Of a stretch of 64,000 bases of DNA, positions 42,879 through 54,482 are shown piece by piece. The notes under the pieces are model-generated. The model made no database searches, was not told where the DNA came from, and saw only the letters and a list, made by a program, of their open reading frames with translations. Each line of letters starts with the position of its first letter. The first letter of the stretch is position 1. The translations under genes and the position numbers were made by a program. This DNA is from Trachythela sp. YZ-2020 (taxonomy: Eukaryota > Cnidaria > Anthozoa > Malacalcyonacea > Clavulariidae), in the NCBI GenBank assembly GCA_016169945.1, contig JADLSH010000358.1:3071001-3135000 (forward strand), in the 5' to 3' direction.

Positions 42879-43362
42879 CGTCCCGTAAGACTGTGCCATG
42901 GTGATACCTATACATTTTGTCAAGCGGGACCCCGGGACGTTGCTACGGGACGCATTTTAACGTGTCCCGACGTCCCGTAAGACTGTTCCATGGCAAGACC
43001 TACACATTTTGTCAAACGGGACCCCGGGACGTCGATACGGGACGCACCTGAACGCGTCCCGACGTCCCGTAAGACTGTTCCATTGCAAGACCTACACATT
43101 TTGTCAAACGGGACCCCGGGACGTCGCTACGGGACGCATCTTAATGCGTCCCGACGTCCCGGAGTCCCGTTTGACAAAATGTGTAGGTCTTGCAATGGAA
43201 CAGTCTTACGGGACGTCGGGACACGTTAAAATGCGTCCCGTAGCAACGTCCCGGGGTCCCGCTTGACAAAATGTGTAGGTCTTGCCATGGAACAGTCTTA
43301 CGGGACGTCGGGACACGTTAAAATGCGTCCCGTAGCAACGTCCCGGGGTCCCGCTTGACAGG
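42879..43362. repeat. 92-bp unit array with central inversion
   Basis: Units beginning CGTCCCGTAAGACTGTTCCA start at 42,879, 42,971 and 43,063. The orientation flips near 43,160, and two reversed units follow up to the right arm. Each unit contains CGGGACCCCGGGACGT and ACACATTTTGTCAA. The array forms its own smaller palindrome in the loop of the foldback element. Confidence 0.88.
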
Positions 43363-43381
43363 CGAAGAAGATCACGACATT

Positions 43382-43996
43382 ATGCCCAGAGCAAAAAGAG
43401 CTAGAATGGATCATTTCGATGAAGGGGCATCTACCTCTTCCGAATATCACAACGGCGATATTTTCGATAGTGATGATGATAACGAGGAAGAATACAACAG
43501 CGAAGAAAAAGAGAGCAGCAGCGAAGAAAATGAGAACAGCGAGGAAAATGACAGCAAAGAGGAAAGCGAAGACGGGGATCACCAAACCAGCGAAGATGGA
43601 GAAGACTATGACCCCTGGCAAACGTTGATACATGAAGCAAAACTGCAACTTTTGGATGAATTTCAAGAAAACGTTGCGTGTGTTGAAAATGAAGGTTTTA
43701 GTGAGGTTGAAGCTAAGAGGCAATCGTTTTCAGCACTTCTTCCAAAACTGACAAAAGAACTAGAAGATGTTTATGTAGACCGGCTGCTGTGGATGTCACA
43801 CATGAAAAAAGATCCAACTCACCAGAAGATTATGCAGACAAGAGATAATTTGATAGACGTAGATTTCCTCGACCGCGACGAAGCTTTATATTCCGCAGTA
43901 GAAAAGAGAAAATATCAGTTCAAGCGTCTGCTAGAAGACAGGCAACATTACTATGATGATGATGATGGTGATGATGAAGATGCTACTGACTCATAA
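43382..43996 (+). pseudogene. Truncated twin of the acidic protein
   Basis: This frame in the right palindrome arm is identical at the protein level to the C-terminal 204 residues of the 42,784-42,011 gene but lacks the zinc finger. The break is at 43,362, where the arm meets the 92-bp array. The first in-frame ATG is an internal methionine (MPRAKRARMDH). It could be translated only if a promoter lies in the array. Confidence 0.75.
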
Positions 43997-46045
43997 ATTA
44001 CAAATTAAAAATGTAATAGCTAATTGTGTTAAAATAAAGCAGTTGCATCATTCAAGTTGTTTGATCAGGTACTTTTTTCTTAAACGGGGCACACTACCCG
44101 TATTATACACAGGAATAACTACACTTCCAAAAACAGTCCCGCACGAAAAAAATTTCACTACACCCCTGAAATTACGCCCATAGAGAGATGGCTGGCAATT
44201 CCTTCGAACGGGACCCCGGGACGCCCTAAATATGTCCCGCAAGACGTCCCCAACGCGTCCCTTCGAGCGGGACTTGTTAAATATGTCCCGCAACAAGGTC
44301 CCGTAAATGAGTTCTTCTACGGGACTCGCTAAATATGTCCCGTAAGTATTTATACTGTAATATGACGTCATATCTTCGTTGAATCTCAGAGTGAACTGAA
44401 CATAACCCTCTACATTTTACAAGTTATGTTGATGCGCATGCGTATGATGTCATTACCTACGTCCCACAAGTATTCGAGCTAACTTTAGTGAATATATACC
44501 GAGCGCTACATCATTCCTATTCTTGTATATAATAAACTTAAAACTGTAGATAAACGGCGGCAAAGTAGCCAGAAATAAATTTAAAACTGTAGATAAACAA
44601 ACGGCAGCGGTTCAAAAATGTTAAGAAAACCATTAGCACTGTAGTAAGCTAAAATAAATTAACGCGAGTGTGAATAAATTAAAATACTTAAGAAATGATG
44701 ACGTCATGGGTGGAGCAAGGCGCTCCGCCTGCTCCGCCCGTCTTAGAACCCCCCTTCCCCTACTACTGCGGCGATCAACACTTGATTCTTCGGTAGACTT
44801 TAAGACTTATAAAGCGCATTTCACCTCGTTTAGATCCTTCGAAAAACATAATCAAAGTCGACTTCAAATCTAAGTCGAAAAATGTTCATCTAAGAACTTC
44901 AAATCTAAGTCGACAAATGTTCGAACCGCAAACGGCAAATCGCTAACGTCAAACGGCGGTTAGAGGTTTGCAGTAAACCTGAATCTAAAGGTCTCTATTA
45001 CTAAAGATTAACTTCAATACTCAATAATATAACAAACCATGCAAGACCAGAATAATATATAATACGTAAATAGTTTAAATACTTAAATACTTTATAAATC
45101 ATGAGCATTGACTCAATTGGTACTCCTTGAAAGCAACTAGTACCAGTTCAGTAACAAGTGCGTAGTTTTTTATGTAAAACGACGAACATAATCCAATTAA
45201 ATGAGTTGTCTTCCGGTTTTATTATGATTTAGTATTTTAGGTAAACATTAACATAACTTTTAACCTGTCATGGTGTGTGGTTTACAACAATGTGCACGTA
45301 CCGCAAGCAAAAATACACCAAAATATAATCAATTTGAAAAGCAGACATGTAAATGAGTTGTTTAGCAACTTTAAATGAAAGTATTATGATAAGCATTAAA
45401 ACGAAAAAGCACCAAAAAATAAATCTTGTTTTGTAAAATGTTTTGAACTAATTATTATCTTAAAGTGACCTCTCGACCTATAAACAGGACAGCGCGACTT
45501 ATTGTCAAGTATATTTCATCCGGTTTACGGAGTAAATACGGATTAATATGGAACTACAAACCAAGAAAATATTTCGCAATAATAACAGGTCCAGTCTTTA
45601 TATTGTGGTATTAAATTTGTTCGATCCGATTTTAGGTTTTTCTGAATGTTAATGGACAAATGTTTTGACTTGATGACAGTGAACTCTACATAATGGAATG
45701 GAAATCTGCAAATATAACTCCTGTACATAAGAAAGAATCGAAGGAATTTGCTTAGATTTATCGTCCTACTCCTATCTCGCTGTTGTCGATTGTTAGCTCG
45801 CAGCGTGTATGTAGCAACTTGATAAAATGACAACATTATTACAACTTGTTGACAAGCATGCTACAAGCCTGTTGCAGAGGATGCCTGTTTTATGAGTCAG
45901 ATGAGTCAATGAGTTGTGAGTTATGAGTCAATGAGTTATGAGTCTGCCTAAAAACCTTTTTTATCAACTGTCTACACAGGGATACTAGGTTATGTAGTTT
46001 ACATATAATTCATCATCAGGCTCAGTTAGGGGTTAGGGTAGGGCT

Positions 46046-48771
46046 AAACTCCGTACAGACAAATATCTATTGAACGTCTCACATGTAGCAAATGGTTTCA
46101 CGCTGTCCCGGCATGCACAAAATCTTTCAACCCCAGCAAAGGTAACACTACAATTGATTTGTGCCAACATTGCTTAACTAATTATTTACCTTTTCAAACA
46201 CTCGATGATTTAGACTATGAATTTACTTTCGCAAACGGAAACAATATCAGTGGAGACGAAATGGATAGACTAAGGTATTTGAAATTCAACCCTTTCGACA
46301 CTCGAGTAATAATATAGCGCTATCTGAAAACAACGCAAATCTCGATAAATCATCAAAAATAAACTGTGAATATTACCTACCAATTGATTTTAGGGAACAA
46401 ATAAATAAAGAAAATCTAAATAATAATTTTTCGATAATGCACTTAAATATTAGAAGCATAATTAATAAATTTGACTCCTTCAAATAATTAATACATTAAT
46501 TAATTAAACTGTTCCAGATAATAGGTTTAACAGAAACTTGGCTAAATGAAATTAATGAAGACCTTTTCAAATTAGAAAATTATGATTTTGTAAATGTGAA
46601 CAGATCAATAAAAACTGGAGGAGGTATTTACATCGCAAATGAATTAAAATATAAAATACGCACTGATTTAAACACAAGCGTTGAAAATATAATTGAAACA
46701 GTCTTTATTGAAATTATAACAGCTGTACTCCTGTAGGTAAAAATATTATAGTAGGTGTAATTTATAGGCCACCAAATAATAAAATTGACTCATTTGAAAC
46801 TGATATGAACCAAATACTAGGACAAATAGACAAAGAAAATAATATTGGCCCAGGACTAGCAAAAAAACTACCGAATAGCAAAACAACCTTTGATAAATAC
46901 CTTTCTAACAACTGTAAAAATAGCTTCTTTATTAGACCAATTACGAAATATGAATTAGAAAATGAGATAAACAATTTGATTTCCAAAAAATGCCCTGGGT
47001 ATGATGGTATAAGTTCACAAGTTATTAAGACGATTGCTGCAGAAATGTCCGAACCACTTTCACACATATTCAACTTGACCTTCCTCACTGAGATTATTCC
47101 TGATGATCTAAAAATAGCTCTATATACCCCCATTTTTAAAGCAAACGAAAAAAAATGAATTTAAGAATTATCGACCCATATCTGTTCTCACTAAATTGTT
47201 AGAAAAGCTTATGTATCAGAGATTAATTAACCACATAGAAAAAAATAACATATTAACACAGAATCATGCAGTATGGCTTTAGGGAAAATAGATCCACTGA
47301 GCTTGTAATCATTAAACTTGTTGACAGGATTTCTAAAGCAATCGATAAGGGAGAATACACAATTGGTATTTTCCTCGACTTGTCAAAAGCGTTTGACACA
47401 ATTAATCACAAGATTCTGATCCAAAAACCTGAACACTATGGTATACGGGGAATAGCTCAATTATGGTTTCAAGATTATTTAAAGAACAGAAACAAATGGT
47501 TAAATACAACCAAGTTAAGTAAAAAGAAATGGTAATTAGAAGTGACGTCCCACAGGGGTCAATTCTTGGACCAATTCTATTTCTGGTCTATATAAATGAT
47601 ATTGAAAATTGCAGTAAATTAGCTTCTTTTATATTATTTGCAGATGACACTAATATATTTTACAGTAACAAGTGTCTAGAGACACTCAATAACACTATAC
47701 AAACAGAAATTGATAAAGTCGCTGAATGGTTAAATGTAAATAAATTAACTCTAAACACTACTAAAACAAAAGTAATTTTATTCAGATCTTCAAATAAAAA
47801 ACCGAAACAAACTATAAAAATTAGTATAAATGGCAAAAATATTGAACAAGTTAAAAGTAAAACCTTCCTTGTCATTATCATTGACGAATGTTTGACCTGG
47901 AAAGATAGTATAACTAAGGTAACAAAGAAAATAATTAGAGCTGCCGGTATAATAGATAAAGTACGACATTTCATAAACCGAAATGCCTTAAAACTGGTAT
48001 ATTATGCGTTAGTCTATCCATACTTGATATAAGGCAACCTAACATGGGGCAATACTTACAAAAGTCGAATTCAAAAAATAATGAATACACAAAAAAAAAT
48101 TGTACGCCTAATGACATTCAAATCTTATTTAGATATAATTAAATATCCTAGACATCTTTAAAATAAATGACTATTTAACTGCCTTAATTATGTTTCGATA
48201 CCAGCACCTTGGTAATTTACCAGATTTTTTGAAAAATTACTTCCTAAAAAACAACCAAATTCATGAATATAACACGAGAAATACATCAAAACTTCACAAA
48301 GGTCTCTAGCCTAAGATATTAAAATATTATTGTAATATTTTAAGTAAATTTATTGTTGTACATGGGAAAAAACCCCCAAAAAAAACAAACAAAAAAAACA
48401 GACGAGCAAGGTCTTCTTGACAAGTTCTTTGTCGAGTTTACTTGGTCGTGTGTACGTCAAACACGTTTTACGAGCCTGTGTATTAACGACACAAGTGAAT
48501 GCTTCATGTTTATAGTGGCAATGGCTGAATGGCGGCTCGACCAGATCGGAAATAAGTGTGCAGTGGCGTCTGCGCATTTCCTTGTCAAGTTTTCCTTGTC
48601 GGCCGTACACATGCACGAACAATTGTCCTTGTTCAAAAGCTGGCATGACTAGCTTTTAAACAAGGCTCCTTGTCAATTTTTTGCCGTACACATGGGAAAA
48701 TAAAACTTGTCAAGGAAAATTTGTCAAGGAAAATTTGTCAAGGAAAACTTGCTCGTCTGTACGGGGCTTTA
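46046..48771. mobile_element. CCCCGTACAGACGAGC-family MITE, copy 1, split by a LINE
   Basis: The left end (CTAAACTCCGTACAGAC, 46,046-46,062) and the remainder (48,400-48,771, ending CTTGCTCGTCTGTACGGGGC) make one element like the intact copy at 58,673-59,056. The LINE inserted between them duplicated the bases ACAGAC. No coding function is inferred. Confidence 0.75.
46063..48399 (+). pseudogene. Non-LTR retrotransposon, copy 1
   Basis: From about 46,430 broken frames show endonuclease signatures: HLNIRSIINKFDSF, LTETWLNEINED and GVIYRPPNN. The reverse transcriptase follows: CPGYDGISSQVIKTI, QYGFRENRSTE, IFLDLSKAFDTINHKIL (motif A), VPQGSILGPILFLVYIND and LFADDTNIFY (motif C, FADD). At the start a short Cys/His-rich piece (RCPGMHKIFQ) may be from ORF1. 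Frame changes and stops at about 47,156, 47,535 and 48,030 disable it. The 3' end runs to AATATTTTAAGTAAATTTAT and an A-rich tail abutting the MITE. It is 2.3 kb and closely matches copy 2. Confidence 0.9.
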
Positions 48772-49916
48772 GGGTCGAGGTAAAAACCCGGCATTTCCTG
48801 TAGTCTATACGGCATGTACGCAATGTAATTCGAGAAAAATAACAAAAATATACCAAAATACAATAAATCCCTTTTTTTGCTCACATGACTCATTGACTCA
48901 TAACTCATTGACTCATTAGACTCATTTAAACATTAATCTCCCTGTTGCGAACACATCTTGTTGACAAGATGTGAGATTTTTACCTGTGTACAGGAATATT
49001 TCAACGTTTGGAAAACCCTCCCCTATTAACCTATCATTTAATCAATATTTTAACAGGAACATCCAGTTTAGCTGAGCTGAGGTTAGCTGAGGCTTTGCTA
49101 CCGCCCCTCCCCCCATTGCAGAACAAGTCCGCAATTTATTTGTCAACGATTCTTAAAATGACAAAGTAAGGCACATTGATTGGGGAACATTGCAGCTTAA
49201 TGGGTGAACAAAATGCTTAGGCAGATAGTCGGGTTAACACATTAACAGCTAACAGGGTTTGCAAAGTCCTGTAGACCCTGTACGTACTAGACAATCTATT
49301 CAGTAAATAATATATTATATTGACACTGCAGTGCAGCACATGGTGGTCAACCTTAAAGGGAAAGACAGTTATTTAAGTGATCACCATACTGTATGATGTA
49401 TTAATTGACCTTGTGTTTGGTGGCAATGGAAACATTAAACATCATTTGCTTGCTCCCATATAAAGTGTCAATACATCATTTTGAAGTTGACCACCATGTG
49501 TAGCACCATCTAAAACACTTACTGATAGCTATGGTCATATATCGTTATTACTAAAGATTAACTTCAATACTCAATAATATAACAAACCATGCAACACCAG
49601 AATAATATCTAATACGTAAATAGTTTAAATACTTAAATACTAATTATAAATCATGAGCATTGACTCAAAGACGACAGAACCAATTTACCTGACCGACAGC
49701 GTATAACCATAATTTTGTATTTCGTTTGGTACTCCTTGAAAGCAACTAGTACCAGTTTCAGTAACAAGTGCGTAGTTTTTTATGTAAATCGACGAACATA
49801 CGCCAATTAAATGAGTTGAATTGTCTTCCGGTTTTATTATGATTTAGTATTTTAGGTAAACATTAACATAACTTTTAACCTGTCGTGGTGTGTGGTTTAC
49901 AACAATGTGCACGTAC

Positions 49917-52433
49917 CACACGTAGCAAATGGTTTCACGCTGTCCCGGCATGCACAAAATCTTTCAACCCCAGCAAAGGTATAACACTACAATTGATTTG
50001 TGCCAACATTGTTTAACTAATTATTTACCTTTTCAAACACTCGATGATTTAGACTATGAATTTACTGTCGCAAACGGAAACAATATCAGTGGAGACGAAA
50101 TGGATAGACTAAGGTATTTGAAATTCAACCCTTTCGACACTCGAGTAATAATATAGCGCTATCTGAAAACAACGCAAATCTCGATAAATCATCAAAAATA
50201 AACTGTGAATATTACCTACCAAATGATTTAGGGAACAAATAAATAAAGAAAATCTAAATAATAATTTTTCGTTATTGCACTTAAATATTAGAAGCATAAT
50301 TAATAAATTTGACTCCTTCAAATAATTAATACATTCATTTATTAAACCGTTCCAGATAATAGGTTTAACAGAAACTTGGCTAAATGAAATTAATGAAGAC
50401 CTTTTCAAATTAGAAAATTATGATTTTGTAAATGTGAACAGATCAATAAAAACTGGAGGAGGTATTTACATCGCAAATGAATTAAAATATAAAATACGCA
50501 CTGATTTAAACACAAGCGTTGAAAATATAATTGAAACAGTCTTTATTGAAATTATAACAGCTGTACTCCTGTAGGTAAAAAATATTATAGTAGGTGTAAT
50601 TTATAGGCCACCAAATAATAAAATTGACTCATTTGAAACTGATATGAACCAAATACTAGGACAAATTGACAAAGAAAATAATATTGGCCCAGGACTAGCA
50701 AAAAAACTACCGAATAGCAAAACAACATTTTGATAAATACCTTTCTAACAACTGTAAAAATAGCTTCTTTATTAGACCAATTACGAAATATGAATTAGAA
50801 AATGAGATAAACAATTTGATTTCCAAAAAATGCCCTGGGTATGATAGTATAAGTTCACAAGTTATTAAGACGATTGCTGCAGAAATGTCCGAACCACTTT
50901 CACACATATTCAACTTGACCTTCCTCACTGAGATTATTCCTGATGATCTAAAAATAGCTCTATATACCCCCATTTTTAAAGCAAACGAAAAAAATGAATT
51001 TAAGAATTATCGACACATATCTGTTCTCACTAAATTGTTAGAAAAGCTTATGTATCAGAGATTAATTAACCACATAGAAAAAAATAACATATTAACACAG
51101 AATCATGCAGTATGGCTTTAGGGAAAATAGATCCACTGAGCTTGTAATCATTAAACTTGTTGACAGGATTTCTAAAGCAATCGATAAGGGAGAATACACA
51201 ATTGGTATTTTCCTCGACTTGTCAAAAGCGTTTGACACAATTAATCACAAGATTCTGATCCAAAAACCTGAACACTATGGTATACGGGGAATAGCTCAAT
51301 TATGGTTTCAAGATTATTTAAAGAACAGAAACAAATGGTTAAATACAACCAAGTTAAGTCAAAAGAAATGGTAATTAGAAGTGGCGTCCCACAGGGGTCA
51401 ATTCTTGGACCAATTCTATTTCTGGTCTATATAAATGATATTGAAAATTGCAGTAAATTAGCTTCTTTTATATTATTTGCAGATGACACTAATATATTTT
51501 ACAGTAACAAGTGTCTAAAGACACTCAATAACACTATACAAACAGAAATTGATAAAGTCGCTGAATGGTTAAATGTAAATAAATTAACTCTAAACACTAC
51601 TAAAACAAAAGTAATTTTATTCAGATCTTCAAATAAAAAACCGAAACAAACCATAAAAATTAGTATAAATGGCAAAAATATTGAACAAGTTAAAAGTAAA
51701 ACCTTCCTTGGCATTATCATTGACGAATGTTTGACCTGGAAAGATAGTATAACTAAGGTAACAAAGAAAATAATTAGAGCTGCCGGTATAATAGATAAAG
51801 TACGACATTTCATAAACCGAAATGCCTTAAAACTAGTATATTATGAGTTAGTCTATCCATACTTGATATAAGGCAACCTAACATGGGGCAATACTTACAA
51901 AAGTCGAATTCAAAAAATAATGAATACACAAAAAAAATTGTACGCCTAATGACATTCAAATCTTATTTAGAACATAGCGGCGAGCCAATTTTCAAATAAT
52001 TAAATATCCTAGACATCTTTAAAATAAATGACTATTTAACTGCCTTAATTATGTTTCGATACCAGCACCTTGGTAATTTACCAGATATTTTGAAAAAATA
52101 CTTTCTAAAAAACAACCAAATTCATGAATATAACACGAGAAATGCATAAAAACTTCACAAATGTTACAATAGGACAAATTATGTACAATGAGCACACTCC
52201 CAACTTCTTTTTGTTTCTTGTATATATATGTATTCTTGTAAACATTGTTCTGGTTTTTCCATATTTATCAATTGACTGTAAATAATTGATTATGTAATCT
52301 AACACAATTGAACATAACTAGGGGCCTAAATAATAAGTCTGCAAGGATTTCTAGTAGGTCTCTAGCCTAAGATTTTTAGAAATTATTGTAATATTTTAAG
52401 TAAATTTATTGTAACAAAAAAACAAAAAAAAAA
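49917..52433 (+). pseudogene. Non-LTR retrotransposon, copy 2
   Basis: This is nearly identical to copy 1, beginning GTAGCAAATGGTTTCACGCT and ending in an A-rich tail before the MITE remnant. It retains the Cys/His-rich start (frame 49,929-50,156), endonuclease pieces and the RT blocks with LDLSKAFDTINHKIL and FADDTNIFY. It has its own indels (an extra T near 50,730; a conserved frame break at 51,374) and keeps about 180 bp near 52,140-52,330 that copy 1 lost. The glycine of GVPQGS is intact here, whereas copy 1 has Asp. The flank upstream differs: about 780 bp present in unit 1 (45,308-46,084) are missing. Confidence 0.9.
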
Positions 52434-52807
52434 ACAGACGAGCAAGGTCTTCTTGACAAGTTCTTTGTCGAGTTTACTTGGTCGTGTGTACGGCAAACAC
52501 GTTTTACGAGCCTGTGTATTAACGACACAAGTGAATGCTTCATGTTTATAGTGGCAATGGCTGAATGGCGGCTCGACCAGATCGAAAATAAGTGTGCAGT
52601 GGCGTCTGCGCATTTCCTTGTCAAGTTTTCCTTGTCGGCCGTACACATGCACGAACAATTTTCCTTGTTCAAAAGCTGGCATGACTAGCTTTTAATCAAG
52701 GCTCCTTGTCAATTTTTTGCCGTACACATGGGAAAATAAAACTTGTCAAGGAAAACTTGTCAAGGAAAATTTGTCAAGGAAAACTTGCTCGTCTGTACGG
52801 GGCTTTA
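52434..52807. mobile_element. CCCCGTACAGACGAGC-family MITE, copy 2 (left end missing)
   Basis: Starts CAGACGAGCAAGGTCTTCTT against the LINE tail and ends CTTGCTCGTCTGTACGGGGC. CTTGTCAAGGAAAA-type words repeat three times before the right end. The outer left end was lost with the deletion at the start of unit 2. Confidence 0.75.
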
Positions 52808-53580
52808 GGGTCGAGGTTTAACCCGGCATTTCCTGTAGTCTATATGGCATGTACGCAATGTAATTCGAGAAAAATAACAAAAATATACCAAAATACAATA
52901 AATCCCTTTTTTTTGCTCATATGACTCATTGACTCATAACTCATTGACTCATTAGACTCATTTAAACATTAATCTCCCTGTTCCGAACACATCTTGTTGA
53001 CAAGATGTGAGATTTTTACCTGTGTACAGGAATATTTCAACGTTTGGAAGACCCTCCCCTATTAACCTATCATTTAATCAATATTTTAACAGGAACATCC
53101 AGTTTAGCTGAGGTTAGCTGAGGCTTTGCTACTGCCCCTCCCCCATTGCAGAACAAGTCCGCCATTTATTTGTCAACGATTCATAAAATGACAAAGTAAG
53201 GCACATTGATTGGGGAACATTGCAGGTTAATGGGTGAACAAAAGACTTAGACAGATAGTCTGGTTAACACATTAACAGCTAACAGGGTTTGCAAAGTCAT
53301 GTAGACCCGGTACGTACTAGACAATCTATTCAGTAAATAATATATTATATTGACACTGCAGTGCAGCACATGGTGGTCAACCTTGAAGGGAAAGATAGTT
53401 ATTTAAGTGATCACCATACTGTATGATGTGTTAATTGACCTTGTGTTTGGTGGCAATGGAAACATTAAACATCATTTGCTTGCTCCCATATAAAGTGTCA
53501 ATACATTGATTTGAAGTTGACCACCATGTGTAGCACCATCTAAAACACTTACTGATAGCTATGGTCACATATCGTTATTA

Positions 53581-54114
53581 GAGACCTTTAGATCGAGGTT
53601 TACGCCGAACCGCTAACGTCTACGGGTCACGTGACCCTATCCCGACGCCACGTTTGAGGTTTTCAACGCGAGTTTTGAACATCAAGAGGTAGGTCTACAC
53701 GTTTGTAATTTCCTTCAGGGTTTATTTGGGGTTTTTTTATATCATGTTTCACGTATCCACACTATGCGCATACGCAGTACTTATTATTCTAGCAGGAGAG
53801 ACGAATTTGAAGTCGAAATAGTTCATTCTTCGCATTTTATTTTGACTCGAACATGATACGCTTGGAGGAGCGAAATCCAACATGGCGGCGATCAACACTT
53901 GATTCTTCGGTAGACTTTAAGACTTATAAAGCGCATTTCACCTCTCGTTTAGATCCTTCGAAGAACATAATCTAAGTCGACTTCAAATCTAAGTCGAAGA
54001 ATGTTCATCTAAGAATTTCAAATCTAAGTCAAAAAATGGTCGAACCGCAAACGGCAAATCGCTAACGTCAAACGGCGGTTAGAGGTTTGCGGTAAACCTG
54101 AATCTAAAGGTCTC
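53581..54114. mobile_element. GAGACCTTTAGATC element, unit 3 copy (uninterrupted)
   Basis: This 534-bp copy has ends GAGACCTTTAGAT and ATCTAAAGGTCTC and a TATTA direct repeat on each side (53,576-53,580, 54,115-54,119). It contains the unoccupied foldback target at about 53,885 (ATGGCGGCGATCAACAC). CTAAGTCGACTTCAAATC-type words repeat inside. No coding region. Confidence 0.82.
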
Positions 54115-54482
54115 TATTACTAAAGATTAACTTCAGTACTCAATAATATAACAAACCATGCAAGACCAGAATAATATCTAATACGTAAATAGTTTAAATA
54201 CTTAAATACTTTATAAATCATGAGCATTGACTCAAAGACGACAGAACCAATTTACCTGATCGACAGCGTATGACCATAATTTTGTATTTCGTTTGGTACT
54301 CCTTGAAAGCAACTAGTACCAGTTTCAGTAACAAGTGCGTAGTTTTTTATGTAAAACGACGAACATACGCCAATTAAATGAGTTGTCTTCCGGTTTTATT
54401 ATGATTTAGTATTTTAGGTAACATTAACATAACTTGTAACCTGTCATGGTGTGTGGTTTACAACAATGTGCACGTACTGCAA

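Larger units (their letters stand above)
41240..44767. mobile_element. 3.5-kb palindromic foldback element with duplicated gene
   Basis: The element starts AGTAGTAGGGGAAGGGGGGT and ends with the reverse complement. A 6-bp duplication, GCGGCG, flanks it (41,234-41,239 and 44,768-44,773), and the homologous site near 53,885 is uninterrupted. Each arm is about 1.4 kb (41,240-42,646 and 43,363-44,767), almost base-perfect; one mismatch was noticed near 41,490 versus 44,510. The left arm plus spacer encodes a complete acidic zinc-finger protein; the right arm encodes its truncated twin. The spacer is a GC-rich array of 92-bp units. GGGAC/GTCCC motifs also stud both arms (41,660-41,810). No transposase was recognised, so mobilisation in trans is assumed. 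Superfamily unknown. Confidence 0.85.
40941..44995. mobile_element. GAGACCTTTAGATC element, unit 1 copy (enlarged)
   Basis: The same 534-bp element as at 53,581-54,114, here expanded by the foldback element at 41,240-44,767. It is flanked by TATTA at 40,936-40,940 and 44,996-45,000. Unit 2 has a single uninterrupted TATTA at 49,546, the empty site. The end symmetry also permits a 3-bp ATT duplication with ends AGAGACC and GGTCTCT. Confidence 0.8.
40505..54480. repeat. Three-unit segmental tandem duplication
   Basis: The same landmark series occurs three times: GCAGAACAAGTCCGCC-like sequence at 40,507, 49,124 and 53,148; CAGTGCAGCACATGGTGGTC at 40,720, 49,330 and 53,360; and CTAAAGATTAACTTCA at 45,001, 49,551 and 54,120. 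Unit 1 is about 8.6 kb because it holds extra insertions; unit 2 is about 4.0 kb; unit 3 is followed by smaller tandem copies. Units 1 and 2 each contain a LINE and a MITE remnant. Confidence 0.85.

Noticed and set aside
47660..47974. 104-codon frames antisense to the LINE reverse transcriptase (also 51,499-51,813)
   Set aside because: Shadow of the RT frame on the opposite strand in both copies.
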